A DNA stretch of 64,000 bases from JAGNZR01 sp051648485 (GTDB lineage Bacteria; Fusobacteriota; Fusobacteriia; Fusobacteriales; Fusobacteriaceae): positions 1-64,000 of the forward strand of contig JBOFFH010000144.1 in the NCBI GenBank assembly GCA_051648485.1, in the 5' to 3' direction. This document shows, one piece after another, positions 18,394 through 27,297 of this stretch. Below the pieces are notes generated by a model that had not been told where the DNA came from, did no database searches, and saw only the letters and a list, made by a program, of their open reading frames with translations. Each line of letters opens with the position of its first letter. Position 1 is the first letter of the stretch. The position numbers and the translations under genes were made by a program.

Positions 18394-19263
18394 TCAAGAT
18401 TTAACACTTTTTTTATTTATAATAAAAATTACAATTAGTGATATTATTATCATCACAAAACTTGTAAAATGAGGGGCACGAAAACCAAAAGTCATTAAAT
18501 CTTCCGCTCTGAAAAAACTTACAAAAATTCTGATTAAACTGTACAATATTATATAAATACAACAAACTGTACCGGAAGCCCATATTTTTTTTCTCAGTAA
18601 AAAAAGTATAATTAAAAAACCTAAAAAATTCATTATGCTTTCATACAACATAGCTGGGTGAAGAGCTGTGTTTGGAAACTCACTTCCTGCTGGTGAACTA
18701 TTTGGAAAAGTTAATCCCCAAGGTACTAAATCTTTAAATTTAGTTTGAGCTTCTATTGTAAGACTCATATACTGTTCATACCACATTGAAAATTTAGGTT
18801 TCCAAGTGAAAATCACATTCCAAGGAGTAAAGGTTGGCACTCCATGTATTTCTCCATTCATAAGGTTTCCTATTCTTCCCAAGGTTTGTCCTAAAAAAAG
18901 AGGAGCTACCCCTATATCACTGAGTAAAAATGGATTTATTCGCTTTATTTTTCCATAGATAAGAGTCCCTATTATTCCTCCTATTATTCCTCCATGAATT
19001 GCCATCCCACCCTTCCAAACTGCTAAAACTTCAGATAGATTGTTTGAGTAGTAATCAAAATTAAACAGCACATAATAAAGCCTTCCTCCTAAAAGTCCTG
19101 AAATCATTGCTACAATAGCATAATTATCTATAACTTCTTCTTTAATTCCTTTAGTTTTAGCAATTTTTTTTGCTATCTCTGATCCTAAAAAAAATGATAT
19201 TGCATACATCAATCCATAATAATAAATTTTAATCGGTCCTATTTGTAAAAAAATTGGATTCAT
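18394..19263 (-). CDS. lgt: prolipoprotein diacylglyceryl transferase Lgt
   Basis: The 289-aa integral membrane enzyme carries the Lgt signature GRIGNLMNGEIHG near residues 135-147 and an HGG motif (MAIHGGIIGG). It attaches diacylglycerol to the lipobox Cys of prolipoproteins on the cytoplasmic membrane. AAGGAG precedes the start. It appears to be a single-gene unit. Confidence 0.96.
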   Translation of the reverse strand: MNPIFLQIGPIKIYYYGLMYAISFFLGSEIAKKIAKTKGIKEEVIDNYAIVAMISGLLGGRLYYVLFNFDYYSNNLSEVLAVWKGGMAIHGGIIGGIIGTLIYGKIKRINPFLLSDIGVAPLFLGQTLGRIGNLMNGEIHGVPTFTPWNVIFTWKPKFSMWYEQYMSLTIEAQTKFKDLVPWGLTFPNSSPAGSEFPNTALHPAMLYESIMNFLGFLIILFLLRKKIWASGTVCCIYIILYSLIRIFVSFFRAEDLMTFGFRAPHFTSFVMIIISLIVIFIINKKSVKS

Positions 19264-19317
19264 TTTTTTCTCCTTATCGTTAATTTTTATTTTATTATAT
19301 CATATAGAAAATTGTTA

Positions 19318-19350
19318 ATAAAGAAAAAAGAGTCTGCTTTCACAAACTCT
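19318..19350 (-). terminator. intrinsic terminator downstream of tRNA-Arg
   Basis: AGAGTCTG (19329-19336) and CAAACTCT (19343-19350) pair over 8 bp with one G-U. On the minus strand the stem is followed by a T-rich run (19328-19318). Confidence 0.75.
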
Positions 19351-19383
19351 CAAATATTTTTTCATTTTTTTGAATTATTCAAG

Positions 19384-19460
19384 TGGCGCACCCTAAAGGA
19401 TTCGAACCCTCGACCCTCTGATCCGAAGTCAGATGCTCTATCCAACTGAGCTAAGGATGC
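19384..19460 (-). tRNA. tRNA-Arg (anticodon UCG)
   Basis: The minus strand folds into a complete cloverleaf: acceptor GCATCCT/AGGGTGC, D-arm GCTC/GAGC, anticodon stem TCTGA/TCAGA with loop CTTCGGA (anticodon UCG), and T-loop TTCGAAT. The stem of the T-arm has two G-U pairs. The terminal CCA is encoded (77 nt including CCA). It has its own promoter and terminator. Confidence 0.95.
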
Positions 19461-19471
19461 AACTCACATAA

Positions 19472-19500
19472 ATAATATCATAACTTTAAATTTATTTCAA
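19472..19500 (-). promoter_or_regulatory. tRNA-Arg promoter
   Basis: On the minus strand TTGAAA (19500-19495) and TATTAT (19477-19472) are 17 bp apart. The tRNA 5' end lies 11 nt beyond the -10 box. Confidence 0.75.
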
Positions 19501-19525
19501 GAGATTATAATTTTATATATAAATA

Positions 19526-20980
19526 TTAATCTTCAAAAAATATTTTTAAGGTTTTCTCATCAGTCGGTTTCCCTAGAAGCGAACCTATTACAAAAGCTAT
19601 AACAGCTAATGAAATAACTGGAACTATCTGATGAACTCCCCCTAAGTTAGTTTTCATAAAAAACATATACACATAAGAACCTAGACCTACCATCATAGCA
19701 GCTAAAGCTCCTGTGGCATTAGCTTTTTTCCAGTAAAGACCAAAAATTATTGGACAGAAAAATATAGCTTCTTGCCCTGCTAAAAACATAAGATTCATTA
19801 TTACTAAAAGGTCTGGCGGGTTAAGTGCCAAACAAAAAGCTATCAATCCAAATACAAGAGACGTTCCTTGAGCTATCATTTTTATTTTTTTTTCATCTAC
19901 TTTTTTTTCATCTTTCAAAATATATCTAATATATAAATCTTTTATAATAGTTCCAGAAGATAAAATCATAAGAGAATCTATAGTCGACATAATTGCTGCC
20001 ATTGGTCCAGCTATAAAAACACCTGCTAAAACTTTAGGAAGATGATTTAAGGCTAAAATTGGAACTGCTTTATCTCCTATCTCTATTCCGGGTTCTATAG
20101 CTATTCCCATAACTCCTATTAGATGCATACCTATCATTATAATTCCTACCACAGAAGTTCCAAATATCATGGCATGATGCATTGATTTGCTATCCCGAAA
20201 TCCCATACATCTCACAGCTGTAGGAGGAAGGCCCAAAACTGCTATTCCAACTAACATCCAAAAAGAAAGTATAAAAGGTTTTGAAATAGCTCCACCACTA
20301 GTTGGAGTAAGTAAATTAGGATCAATTTTCATAACTGTTTCCATTATATTTTGCATTCCACCACCTTTTTGTAACAAAACTACAAAAAGAATAACAGTGG
20401 CTATAAGCATTACAAAACCTTGAATAGCATCAGTTAAAACCACTGCACGGAAACCACCAAAAGTGGTATAAAGGATAACAACTACAGCAAACATTACGAG
20501 CCCCCATTGATAAGGAAAACCTGTTACACTTTCAAAAAGACGAGCTCCTCCTACAAATTGAACCACTACTGCCCCAATAAAAAAGAAAACCATGGCTAAA
20601 GATCCAAAAATAACTACTAAATCATTGTTATAACGAGCTCTTAAAAAATCAGAAATAGTTACTGCATTAATTTTTCTTCCTACAATTGCCATTTTTTTTC
20701 CTAATATACCCAAAGTTAAAAAAGCTGTGGGCGTTTGGATACAAGCTAAAAGAACCCATCCTAAACCTAGTTTATATGCAACTCCAGGGCCCCCTATAAA
20801 AGAACTAGCTCCTATATAAGTTGCTATTATTGTCATAGCTAAAACAATTCCACCCATGCTACGACTACCTATAAAGTATTCTTCCATAAAATTAGTATCA
20901 TTATTATTTTTAATTTTATTAACTTTATAAGCAATAAAAAGCATAAGCATTAAATAAGCCACTAAAGGGATTATTATCAT
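19526..20980 (-). CDS. panF: sodium/pantothenate symporter PanF
   Basis: This 484-aa protein belongs to the sodium:solute symporter family, with about 13 membrane helices. It has the PanF-like N-terminus (EEYFIGSRSMGG, IIATYIGASSFIGGPG) and is preceded by a YhdT-family gene, the usual partner of panF. It imports pantothenate, the coenzyme A precursor, with Na+. It starts 15 bp after the yhdT stop. Confidence 0.9.
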   Translation of the reverse strand: MIIIPLVAYLMLMLFIAYKVNKIKNNNDTNFMEEYFIGSRSMGGIVLAMTIIATYIGASSFIGGPGVAYKLGLGWVLLACIQTPTAFLTLGILGKKMAIVGRKINAVTISDFLRARYNNDLVVIFGSLAMVFFFIGAVVVQFVGGARLFESVTGFPYQWGLVMFAVVVILYTTFGGFRAVVLTDAIQGFVMLIATVILFVVLLQKGGGMQNIMETVMKIDPNLLTPTSGGAISKPFILSFWMLVGIAVLGLPPTAVRCMGFRDSKSMHHAMIFGTSVVGIIMIGMHLIGVMGIAIEPGIEIGDKAVPILALNHLPKVLAGVFIAGPMAAIMSTIDSLMILSSGTIIKDLYIRYILKDEKKVDEKKIKMIAQGTSLVFGLIAFCLALNPPDLLVIMNLMFLAGQEAIFFCPIIFGLYWKKANATGALAAMMVGLGSYVYMFFMKTNLGGVHQIVPVISLAVIAFVIGSLLGKPTDEKTLKIFFED

Positions 20981-20995
20981 CTCATTTTCCTCCCT

Positions 20996-21241
20996 TTAGT
21001 CTAAATCTATATCTTTAAATAAAAATTTAACTGCTAAAAAAACTAAAAGATTTATCAAGACAAATCCTACAATACAAGACATAAAAAACCAGTAAGGAAG
21101 TCCTAAAATAAAAATATATTGACTAGGATCTTCTCCAGTACTATAAGCAAAATAATACCACCAAGCAAAATATATGAAATATAAGCCTAAAGTTATTTTA
21201 GCTTCAAAATTTATTTGTTTCTCTCTAGTTTTTACCTTCAT
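20996..21241 (-). CDS. yhdT: YhdT family (DUF997) small membrane protein
   Basis: This 81-aa protein has two predicted membrane helices (about residues 17-34 and 45-72) and a Trp/Tyr-rich stretch (YFAWWYYFAYSTG) typical of the DUF997 family, which is almost always encoded next to panF. The role in pantothenate uptake is inferred from context. It starts 2 bp before the upstream fprA stop. Confidence 0.85.
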   Translation of the reverse strand: MKVKTREKQINFEAKITLGLYFIYFAWWYYFAYSTGEDPSQYIFILGLPYWFFMSCIVGFVLINLLVFLAVKFLFKDIDLD

Positions 21242-21243
21242 TG

Positions 21244-22461
21244 CTACTCACAAATCTCTTTACAAAGAATTTTAGAAGCCATAGCTTTTGCCAATTCTCT
21301 TAATTTTATATAATCAGATTCTGTTGGATTTCCTGTAGCTTCGACAGCTTCTCCTACTATTTCAATACCTGAAAGAGCATCTCCAAAAGTTTGTATTCCA
21401 CGAACTCCGCCGCCACTCCAAAGTTTATTTCCAAAAATTCCTAAAAATCTATTTTTCAAACCATAATTTTGAAGTTTAGAAACGATTGGCTCCATTTTTG
21501 GATACAGTGCGTTATTGTGTGAGCAAGAACCTAGCATTAAACCTTTATATTTCCAAACATCTGAAATTATAAAAGATGAATCAGTTTTAGAAACATCATA
21601 AACTTTAATATTGTTTATACCAAAACTTAAAAGCTCACGAGCCAAAGCTTCAGCCATTTTAGCTGTATTTCCATACATACTTCCGTAAGCAATAACTACT
21701 CCAACTTCATCAGGAATAAATTTACCCCAATTATCAAAATGCTCAATAACTTTAGATATCTCTTTTCTCCAAACAATACCATGAGAAGGACAGATATATT
21801 TTATTTCTAATGTACTCAATTTTTTTATGGCATTAACAACTTGAACTCCAAATTTTCCAACTATATTGGCATAGTAACGTCTCATCTCATCTTCATAAAT
21901 GTTAAAATCGACTTCATCATCAAAAACTCCTCCATCTATAGCTTTAAAACTTCCAAAAGCATCATTTGAAAAAACAATTTTTTCTGTAAGATCGTAAGTT
22001 ACCATCGATTCTGGCCAGTGAACCATAGGAATCATAGCAAATGTAAGTTTATGATATCCTAAATCAAGTACATCTCCTTCTTTAATAAGATAAAATCTAG
22101 TTTCATCAAATTTATGAATAAAAGCTTTTATCATATCTAAAGTTTTTATATTTCCAACTATTTTCGTTTCTGGATAAAATCTCATCAAATCTGACAAAGC
22201 ACCAGAATGATCAGGCTCCATGTGATTCACTATAAGATAATCTAGTTTTCTTCCTTTTAAATTACCTTCTATCTTATCGAAAAAACTACTTTCTGAAGAC
22301 ATTTCAACTGTATCCACAACACAAGTTTTTTCATCATTTATAAAATAAGAGTTATAAGTAATCCCCTCTGGTAAAGGAATATAATTTTCAAATCTCTCTG
22401 TTTTTCTATCATTTACACCAATCCACGAAACTGTATCAGTTACATTTGTACAAAAATACAT
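21244..22461 (-). CDS. FprA family A-type flavoprotein (flavodiiron protein)
   Basis: The 405-aa protein has an N-terminal metallo-beta-lactamase-like diiron domain (NHMEPDHSG near residue 80, with later His ligands VHWPES and PSHGIVW) and a C-terminal flavodoxin domain starting YGSMYGNTAKMAEAL. Flavodiiron proteins reduce O2 or NO and protect anaerobes from oxidative or nitrosative stress. It lacks an extra rubredoxin domain. It sits between U32 genes and panF/yhdT on one strand. Confidence 0.94.
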   Translation of the reverse strand: MYFCTNVTDTVSWIGVNDRKTERFENYIPLPEGITYNSYFINDEKTCVVDTVEMSSESSFFDKIEGNLKGRKLDYLIVNHMEPDHSGALSDLMRFYPETKIVGNIKTLDMIKAFIHKFDETRFYLIKEGDVLDLGYHKLTFAMIPMVHWPESMVTYDLTEKIVFSNDAFGSFKAIDGGVFDDEVDFNIYEDEMRRYYANIVGKFGVQVVNAIKKLSTLEIKYICPSHGIVWRKEISKVIEHFDNWGKFIPDEVGVVIAYGSMYGNTAKMAEALARELLSFGINNIKVYDVSKTDSSFIISDVWKYKGLMLGSCSHNNALYPKMEPIVSKLQNYGLKNRFLGIFGNKLWSGGGVRGIQTFGDALSGIEIVGEAVEATGNPTESDYIKLRELAKAMASKILCKEICE

Positions 22462-22488
22462 AAATCCCTCCTAATATTCTTTAATTTT

Positions 22489-23682
22489 TTAAAACACTTT
22501 TCTTATCATATCTAATCTATCTAGATTTTCATCAAGTTTTACTCTAACTATGCTATTAGGATTAGCAAATTCTGAAACTTCTTCTTTTCCTTTAACAATT
22601 AAGATGATCTCTGGAAGAGTTATTTCTTTAATTCCAAAAGTAGGATTTATAACCTGTAGTTTATCCCCTTTCACTATTCTATTTCTTACTTCTAAAATGT
22701 AATTATTCTCTGAAAGTTTCTCTATAACTTTAGCCACTAACTGATGTGTTTGGCTATAAGAGTTACGATCTGAGTAATTCATTCCTTCAGGGCCTGGTAC
22801 ATTTTCTAAAAATCCTGTAGAATAAGATCTGTTAGAAGTAGACTCTAACTCTGCTATCCATTGAGGATTCAATTTATAATCCCCTCTGTAATAACTATCT
22901 ACTGCATCTCTATATACTTTTACAACATTTGACACATAGTAAATCCCCTTCATACGTCCTTCTATTTTTAAAGAATCTACGCCTATTTCTAAAAGTTTAT
23001 CTATTATATTTATTGTGCATAAATCTTTTGAGTTAAAAATAAAAGAGCTTTTTTCAGAATTTTCATCTCCCACATTTACAGAGTAATTCCATCTGCAAGA
23101 TTGAGCACAATCACCACGATTAGCATCACGAGAAGTCATATGATTACTGAGCAAACATCTTCCTGAAACTGCCATACACATAGCACCATGAATAAAAACC
23201 TCTATTTCCATACCTGGAACATTCCTTTTTATCTCAGCTATATTTTCTAAAGAAACTTCTCTAGCTAAAACTATTCTTGTAGCTCCCATATCTTGCCACA
23301 TTTTTACTGAACGCCAGTTAGTGTTACTAGCTTGAGTACTTATACTTATTCTTAATTTACTATTTTCTCTCACCACTTGGAAAACACCAAGATCAGCAAC
23401 TATTACTCCATCTACCCCTATTTCTTCTAAAAATTTTACATACTCGGGTAGCATTTTAAATTCTTCATTATGAGGAATTACATTCAGTGCTACATAAACT
23501 TTTTTGCTTAAATTGTGTCCATATTTTACTGCTTCTATTAACTGTTCATTATTGAAATTATGGCTTCCAGCACGAAGATTAAACATATTTCCACCTAAAA
23601 ACACTGCATCTGCTCCATAGTGAAAAGCCATTTCTAATTTTTCCATATTTCCTGCTGGTGCAAGAAGTTCTACTCTTTTCAT
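22489..23682 (-). CDS. U32 family protein with intact Fe-S cysteines
   Basis: The 397-aa protein starts LLAPAGNMEKL and has the full U32 signature EVFIHGAMCMAVSGRC followed by GDCAQSCRWNY, giving the four conserved Cys. C-terminal residues 310-397 form the extension seen in the RlhA/TrhP group. Such proteins act in tRNA/rRNA hydroxylation (TrhP, RlhA) and are unlikely to be true peptidases. It lies 13 bp after a shorter paralogue that lacks these Cys. Confidence 0.9.
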   Translation of the reverse strand: MKRVELLAPAGNMEKLEMAFHYGADAVFLGGNMFNLRAGSHNFNNEQLIEAVKYGHNLSKKVYVALNVIPHNEEFKMLPEYVKFLEEIGVDGVIVADLGVFQVVRENSKLRISISTQASNTNWRSVKMWQDMGATRIVLAREVSLENIAEIKRNVPGMEIEVFIHGAMCMAVSGRCLLSNHMTSRDANRGDCAQSCRWNYSVNVGDENSEKSSFIFNSKDLCTINIIDKLLEIGVDSLKIEGRMKGIYYVSNVVKVYRDAVDSYYRGDYKLNPQWIAELESTSNRSYSTGFLENVPGPEGMNYSDRNSYSQTHQLVAKVIEKLSENNYILEVRNRIVKGDKLQVINPTFGIKEITLPEIILIVKGKEEVSEFANPNSIVRVKLDENLDRLDMIRKVF

Positions 23683-23694
23683 TTTTTTCCTCTC

Positions 23695-24588
23695 TTAATT
23701 TAAAAACCAAGTTATAAATGGAGAGTTTGTTGTAGTTTTTAATCTTTCCATCCACTCTTCATTATATACAAAGTTACCTGTAGCATAGTTTTCTAAAACT
23801 TCTTTGTAAACTGAAACTACTGTTCTTAAATACTCTACAGATTTCATTCCACCATCTATTTTTATAGAGTCTATTCCCAATGAAAGAATTGATTCAATAA
23901 GCTCTAAAGTACAAAGGTCTCTAGAACTAAAAATATATGTTCCATAAGTATCTTGATAAATAGGCATAGTTTCACCAGGTCTTGTTTCTTCAATCACACA
24001 AATATCTTGTCTAGTATAGTCTTTATCCAATCCCTTAGCTGTCATATAATTACTCAATAAGGGTCTACCTGAGATAGCCATATTTATAGGCCCATGAACC
24101 GAAACTTCAAGTTTTATATTGGGAACTTTAGCACGAGTTTCAGCTATTCCAGCCAAAGTTATATCTCTATCCAAAACTACTTTATCTGCACCCAAATCTT
24201 TCCACATTTTTACAGCATACCAATTTGTATTACTACTATGTGTATTTACTGTAATAGGTAAATTAGAAAATTCTTTCACACATTGAAAAACTCCCATATC
24301 TGAAAGAATCACCCCATCCACTCCTATTTTTTCTAAATATTTTATATACTCTGGAAGTTCCACTAAATCTTGATTGTGAGGAACGGCATTAAGTGTTACG
24401 TTAATTTTTTTATTCATACTGTGGACATAATCTACAGCTTGTTTTAAATCTTTATCTGAAAAATTTTCTGTTCCAGCTTTTAAATTTAAAATTCTACCAC
24501 CTAGAAAAACTGTATCTGCTCCACATTCTATGGCAACTTTAAGTTTTTCGATATTTCCAGCTGGAGATGTTAATTCTATTTTTTTCAT
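23695..24588 (-). CDS. U32 family paralogue lacking the Fe-S cysteines
   Basis: This 297-aa protein aligns with its neighbour from SPAGNIEKL onward and shares SRDLCTLELIESI, but the signature reads EVSVHGPINMAISGRP, with both Cys replaced, and the CxxxC pair is also gone (RQDICVIEETRPG instead of GDCAQSCRW). It lacks the C-terminal extension. The reading frame is clean with an AGAGG ribosome-binding site like that of its neighbour, suggesting tandem duplication then divergence. A non-catalytic partner is one possibility. Confidence 0.85.
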   Translation of the reverse strand: MKKIELTSPAGNIEKLKVAIECGADTVFLGGRILNLKAGTENFSDKDLKQAVDYVHSMNKKINVTLNAVPHNQDLVELPEYIKYLEKIGVDGVILSDMGVFQCVKEFSNLPITVNTHSSNTNWYAVKMWKDLGADKVVLDRDITLAGIAETRAKVPNIKLEVSVHGPINMAISGRPLLSNYMTAKGLDKDYTRQDICVIEETRPGETMPIYQDTYGTYIFSSRDLCTLELIESILSLGIDSIKIDGGMKSVEYLRTVVSVYKEVLENYATGNFVYNEEWMERLKTTTNSPFITWFLN

Positions 24589-24615
24589 CTTTTTTCCTCT
24601 CTTAAAATACTATAT

Positions 24616-24669
24616 ACTCAAAAAACTTCTAAAAAATTATGCATTTAAGCTATTTTTTTTGAAGTTTTT
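24616..24669 (-). terminator. probable terminator after dnaB
   Basis: AAAAACTTC (24621-24629) and GAAGTTTTT (24661-24669) pair over 9 bp around a 31-nt loop, with T-runs on the minus strand. The long loop makes it less certain. Confidence 0.5.
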
Positions 24670-24677
24670 AGTAATAA

Positions 24678-26012
24678 TTATGCCTTATCCGTATAGTCAT
24701 AGAATTTTGTCAGTTCATGTCTAAATATTAATTTAACTGTTCCTACCGGACCATTTCTTTGTTTACCTATAATTACCTCTGTGATTCCTTTAAATTCACT
24801 TTCTTCATTATAGTAATCATCTCTATAAAGAAAAAGAACTATATCAGCATCTTGTTCTATAGCTCCAGATTCACGAAGATCTGAAAGCATAGGTCTTCTG
24901 TCTGCTCTTTGCTCTGGAGCACGTGAAAGCTGCGAAAGAGCTATTACTGGAATATCTAATTCACGGGCTATTCCCTTTAATGATCTTGAAATTTCTGAAA
25001 TCTCTTGTTGACGATTATCTGATCTTCCAGCTCCACTTATTAACTGAAGATAATCGATTACTATCATATCTAATTTGTTGGCTGCTTTTAGTCTTCTAGC
25101 TATAGCTCTTATTTCTAGTACATTTACACTGGGAGTATCTGCTATATTTATATTTGAACCAGCTAATTTTCCAGAAGCTAATCCTAAACGTCCCCATTCC
25201 TCATCATTCAAAAATCCACTACGAATTTTCTGAAGTGGAACCCCTGATTCTACTGATAAAAGTCTTTGTAATAGCTGAGATGTTCCCATCTCCAAACTAA
25301 AAACAAGTACAGATTTTTTTGATTCCATAGCTGCATTCAAAGCTAAATTTAGTGCAAAGGCTGTCTTTCCCATAGCAGGACGAGCAGCCAATATAATCAA
25401 ATCAGAAGAATGAAATCCGCTAGTCATTAAATCATAATTTTTGAATCCAGAAGAAATTCCAGTAGATATTCCTTTATTATCAAAAACTAATTGAAGTCTT
25501 TCAAATTCTTTTTCCATTACATCTTTTATATTTATAATATCTTTAGAAGATTTTGTTTCAGATATTTTAAAAATCAATCCTTCAGCTTTATCTAATATTG
25601 AATCTACATCCTCATAGCCTTCATAAGCCATTTCAACAATTTTAGTTCCAACATCTCCTAATTTTCTTAAAATTGCTTTTTCTTTTATTATTTCAGCATA
25701 ATTCATAAGATTGGCTGCTGTAGAAGTTTCTTCTATTATTTCAAAAAGAATTTTTTCTCCTCCAACTTCGTCAAATTTATTATTTTTTTTCAGTTTTTCC
25801 ATGACTAAAATAGGGTCTATTGTTTCCCCTTTTCCATAAAGTTCAATCATAGTTTCATAAATAGCTTTGTGAGCATTTCTATAAAAATAATCTGGTCTAA
25901 GTTTTTCAACCACATCCCCAAAAGAATCAGGTTTTAAAAAAATTCCACCTAAAACTGCTTTTTCTGATTCTATGCTGCTTGGAACTTTTCTTAACTTGTC
26001 CAATTCTGACAT
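24678..26012 (-). CDS. dnaB: replicative DNA helicase DnaB
   Basis: The 444-aa protein has the N-terminal primase-interaction domain (LGGIFLKPDSF) and the RecA-like helicase domain with Walker A ARPAMGKTAF, H2 motif EMGTSQLLQRLLS, Walker B MIVIDYLQLI and DLRESGAIEQDAD. It is the hexameric helicase of the replication fork. It follows rplI by 11 bp, a conserved bacterial order. Confidence 0.97.
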   Translation of the reverse strand: MSELDKLRKVPSSIESEKAVLGGIFLKPDSFGDVVEKLRPDYFYRNAHKAIYETMIELYGKGETIDPILVMEKLKKNNKFDEVGGEKILFEIIEETSTAANLMNYAEIIKEKAILRKLGDVGTKIVEMAYEGYEDVDSILDKAEGLIFKISETKSSKDIINIKDVMEKEFERLQLVFDNKGISTGISSGFKNYDLMTSGFHSSDLIILAARPAMGKTAFALNLALNAAMESKKSVLVFSLEMGTSQLLQRLLSVESGVPLQKIRSGFLNDEEWGRLGLASGKLAGSNINIADTPSVNVLEIRAIARRLKAANKLDMIVIDYLQLISGAGRSDNRQQEISEISRSLKGIARELDIPVIALSQLSRAPEQRADRRPMLSDLRESGAIEQDADIVLFLYRDDYYNEESEFKGITEVIIGKQRNGPVGTVKLIFRHELTKFYDYTDKA

Positions 26013-26023
26013 TTTTTCTCCTC

Positions 26024-26473
26024 TTACTTACTTTCAGTTACTACTTTTACTTCTGCTTTTACTTCTGTGTGAAGTTTTACAACTGCTATACTCTCACCTA
26101 AAGATTTTATATTACATTCAATTTTTTTTCTGTCTATCTCTACTCCAAAAACATTTTTAATTTCAGAAGAAAGTTCTTTATTTGTTATTGCTCCAAACAT
26201 TTTTCCATTTTCTCCAACTTTTACACCTATAACTATTTTTTTACTTTCTAAAAGTTTTTTAGTTTCTACAGATTTTTCTTTTTCTTCTTCTGCACGTTTT
26301 TCAGCTTTTTTCTTTTGGTTCTCTATTTTTTTCAACTCTTCTGGAGTTGCTATTATCCCTTTGTTACCTTTCAGAATAAAGTTTCTTGCATACCCCTCAG
26401 AAACATTTACTATTTCCCCTTTTCTTCCTTGACCTGCAACATCTACTGTTAATATTACTTGTAATTTTGACAT
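26024..26473 (-). CDS. rplI: 50S ribosomal protein L9
   Basis: The 149-aa protein opens MSKLQVILTVDVAGQGRKGEIVNVSEGYARNF with the L9 signature (G-x2-[GN]-x4-V-x2-G-[FY]-x2-N). A long charged linker helix follows, then the C-terminal domain. Length is typical. It sits upstream of dnaB. Confidence 0.97.
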   Translation of the reverse strand: MSKLQVILTVDVAGQGRKGEIVNVSEGYARNFILKGNKGIIATPEELKKIENQKKKAEKRAEEEKEKSVETKKLLESKKIVIGVKVGENGKMFGAITNKELSSEIKNVFGVEIDRKKIECNIKSLGESIAVVKLHTEVKAEVKVVTESK

Positions 26474-26496
26474 TTTTTCTCCTTCAATTCATTTTT

Positions 26497-27297
26497 TTAT
26501 TTTTTTGTTTCAAAAATTTTTATTCCACCAAAAACAAAAATTATCATAGGTGAAATAGAAAAAGCCAGTACTACTAATACCTTTGCTAAAAAGCTACTTT
26601 TAATTTTAGGATTTAACCATATATATAGCTCTTTTATTCCAAAAAATATTACTATATTTTTGAGAATACTTAGAATATTTTCTAAATAAATACTGTCTTT
26701 TTTTATAAAATAGTTTATAAAAAATATTATAACATATAGTGCTATCCATAAATAGCTAATTTTCCATTCTTTGTAACCATCTCTGTCCTCTATCCAGAAA
26801 ACTAAATAGTTTACCATATACATATAAGCAAAAGTTATTATATAAATATTTTTTTTAAGATACTCAAAAGCACCTTTTAAATCCTCTATTTTTACTCCTG
26901 ATCTATTGGCATATATTTCTTCTAATTTTAGCATAGTAATTCCACTTTTTTCAATAAATATGTAAGAAATTATTAGCAACAAGATTCCTGTTATAAAAGA
27001 ATTTATTGCTATTTTATCAAAAGTTCCTAACTTATTAGTAATTTTTTTATTATAAATATACATTATTTCTACAACTAAAAATACAGCGTATATAAGCAGT
27101 AATGTAATTTCTAAGGTACCTATTAAAATTATGGGTACAAGATTTCCAATGATTTTACTCATTCGTGACATCTCTTTAGCTTTATTTATTTTAAAAACTG
27201 GGATAAAAATTCCTGCTGGTGGAAAAAATAAAGCTGTAATAAATATTATCAAAGTTGTTAATCCATAGATAACACCTTTCATTATCTCTTTAATCAT
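26497..27297 (-). CDS. multipass membrane protein of unknown function
   Basis: I do not firmly recognise this 266-aa protein. It has about seven or eight predicted membrane helices, an N-terminal FFPPAGIFIPVF, and no obvious catalytic motif. Its position just before rplI-dnaB is where Firmicutes carry yybS (DUF2232), and its topology would fit, but I cannot confirm homology. Its start overlaps the dnaX stop by 8 bp, so the two are translationally coupled. Confidence 0.8.
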   Translation of the reverse strand: MIKEIMKGVIYGLTTLIIFITALFFPPAGIFIPVFKINKAKEMSRMSKIIGNLVPIILIGTLEITLLLIYAVFLVVEIMYIYNKKITNKLGTFDKIAINSFITGILLLIISYIFIEKSGITMLKLEEIYANRSGVKIEDLKGAFEYLKKNIYIITFAYMYMVNYLVFWIEDRDGYKEWKISYLWIALYVIIFFINYFIKKDSIYLENILSILKNIVIFFGIKELYIWLNPKIKSSFLAKVLVVLAFSISPMIIFVFGGIKIFETKK

